A program made the translations under genes and the position numbers. Positions 4,369-5,432 of a stretch of DNA of 5,432 nucleotides are shown piece after piece. Source of the stretch: DATADF01 sp046263155. GTDB lineage: Bacteria > Actinomycetota > CADDZG01 > WHSQ01. The stretch lies in contig JBHELF010000020.1 in assembly GCA_046263155.1 (NCBI GenBank), positions 1-5,432 on the forward strand. Reading direction: 5' to 3'. A model generated the notes under the pieces. The model ran no database searches. It saw only the letters and a program-made list of their open reading frames with translations, and was not told the origin of the DNA. Position 1 is the first letter of the stretch, and each line of letters opens with the position of its first letter.

Positions 4369-5432
4369 ACCGAGGCCAAAGCCGCTTTGACCACCGCCAG
4401 CACGGTGTAGGCGACCAATGCGACACAGAAGCCAAAGAGGGCTGCGGGCGGATATCCTAACGCATTGATTTCCGAAGGAAGATGTTCCGTCAGCTCTTGA
4501 AACGCCGTCTCGACCGTCCACCGTCCTCGGTATAACTCCGCGATCTTTTTCGCTGAAGCCACCTCTCTAGGCAAATGGGTCAGCACATCGATCTCCTTAT
4601 CGCCATCCCGCGTCACCTGGTTCAATAAGACCCGAATACGCCGGAAGTGCCATTCCTTCCCCGACCCCTCGGTCACTCGGAGGGACTGCTCAAAGACCTG
4701 GCCGGTGGCGACTCGACCCACCGATCTCCTCATGGGCGTCAACGGTTCAAAAGGTAGATTCCTATGCTGGCGGATGATAAAGAAAGCCTCCCGCGCAGCT
4801 ATGCCACACAGGAAATCCCGCGTGCAAAAGTTGCGATCGGCGACCCAGACCTCCTCGGCCCCGACGGTCGGCAACACTTGCCCCAACAACGAACGCTCCT
4901 GGGCGTGCCCGTCTTCGCAGGGAAAGACGTCAATCGGTATCCGCAGAGCAGGATCGAGCACCACCAGGGATTTGCCAGGCAAGGCGCCGGCCCCCAGCGA
5001 CCGCAATTCCTCGATCCGGTGCTCGCTCGCCGTAATGCAGTTGCCATCCAGTAACTTGACGCGGAACCCGGCTAACTGCGGCGCCCGCGCCCCGCCGAGC
5101 TGCTCGATGAGCGGAGCCGCCTCCCCTGCCGCATACCGCACCAAGTCCGCCGGGGTGGTGGTTTCCAGCCCGTTCAGCTTGTTGTATACCGAGGTGATCG
5201 ATACCCCAATCGCTTCTTCAGACGCTTGATAGGCGGCGTCAACGGACCGATGCGTGCCGCACACCACTTGGCTCATCAGGTCGAACACAGAAGAAAACAG
5301 CAGCTCACGCGTGTACTGGTGTTCTGCCACTTGGGCGAACCACTCCTCCAGCCGCTCGGGATTGAGCACCCGCTCCAGCACCCCCCGCATCATGACCGAG
5401 AGCGGGCTCTTCTCTATAAACCGTTGAAATAC
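4369..5432 (-). mobile_element. IS4-family insertion sequence, interrupted remnant
   Basis: This is the remaining part of an IS4-family element whose transposase is cut by the four-gene transposon. Its transposase 3' end and corresponding inverted repeat are absent at the junction and are not found on the left flank, which is instead IS630 and IS5. Its other end lies beyond the right edge. Confidence 0.65.

Larger units (their letters stand above)
4320..5432 (-). pseudogene. IS4-family transposase, C-terminally truncated and open at the 5' edge
   Basis: The frame is open from the right edge to a TGA at 4320-4322. ATG codons at 5393 and 5390 are internal: the 13 codons before them (FQRFIEKSPLSV, then MMRGVLERVLNPERL) are in frame and match the usual start of this family, so the true start lies just outside. 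Numbered from 5393, the catalytic residues are D116 (VKLLDGNCI), D186 (VWVADRNFC) and E295 in YRGRWTVETAFQEL, the IS4 YREK signature with T in place of K. A beta-strand insert lies between D186 and E295, as in IS4/Tn5. After KAALASV (about residue 342) the sequence stops resembling the family, and the last 15 residues or so are read from transposon DNA. Complete relatives are about 430-450 residues, so roughly 80-100 are missing. The catalytic triad survives, but the protein is probably inactive. Confidence 0.85.

Noticed and set aside
4705..5229. Plus-strand open frame of 174 codons opposite the IS4 transposase
   Set aside because: The minus strand carries the DDE/YREK motifs, and the plus frame has low-complexity S/P/R-rich composition typical of an antisense shadow.
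1..5432. CRISPR array, tRNA or rRNA genes
   Set aside because: No regularly spaced repeats and no tRNA- or rRNA-like sequence were noticed on either strand.

Overview
This window is a stack of insertion sequences with no ordinary chromosomal gene in view. The DNA is GC-rich, and the codon use and insertion-sequence types suit a proteobacterium, perhaps a gamma- or betaproteobacterium. That assignment is inference; no housekeeping gene anchors it.

Layout from left to right. (1) Positions 1-705, minus strand: the 5' portion of an IS5-family element (IS427/IS1031-like), with an open transposase that runs off the left edge. (2) About 706-798, plus strand: a short relic of an IS630-family transposase. 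(3) About 799-4368, plus strand: a compact four-gene element that looks like an intact Mu/Tn7/Tn5053-type transposon. Its genes are a zinc-ribbon/helical DNA-binding-like protein, a DDE transposase of the retroviral-integrase fold, an ExeA/TniB-like AAA+ ATPase, and a small protein of unknown function with a possible degenerate RNase H-like fold. The last three overlap by stop/start codons (TAATG and ATGA), and the first lies 41 nt upstream, so they probably form one operon. (4) About 4369-5432, minus strand: an IS4-family transposase that has lost its C-terminus where the four-gene element begins and whose start lies just beyond the right edge.

Working model: the transposase binds repeated motifs in the element ends and does strand transfer, while the AAA+ ATPase captures and activates the target, as MuB, TnsC and TniB do. 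The zinc-ribbon protein and the small terminal protein are the least understood parts and the best candidates for new biology. No TnsA-like endonuclease, resolvase or cargo gene is visible, so replicative transposition forming cointegrates is the simplest expectation. The proposed element ends rest on imperfect similarity between the two termini and on where the flanking IS4 homology stops. No target-site duplication was found, and the two flanks are different insertion sequences.
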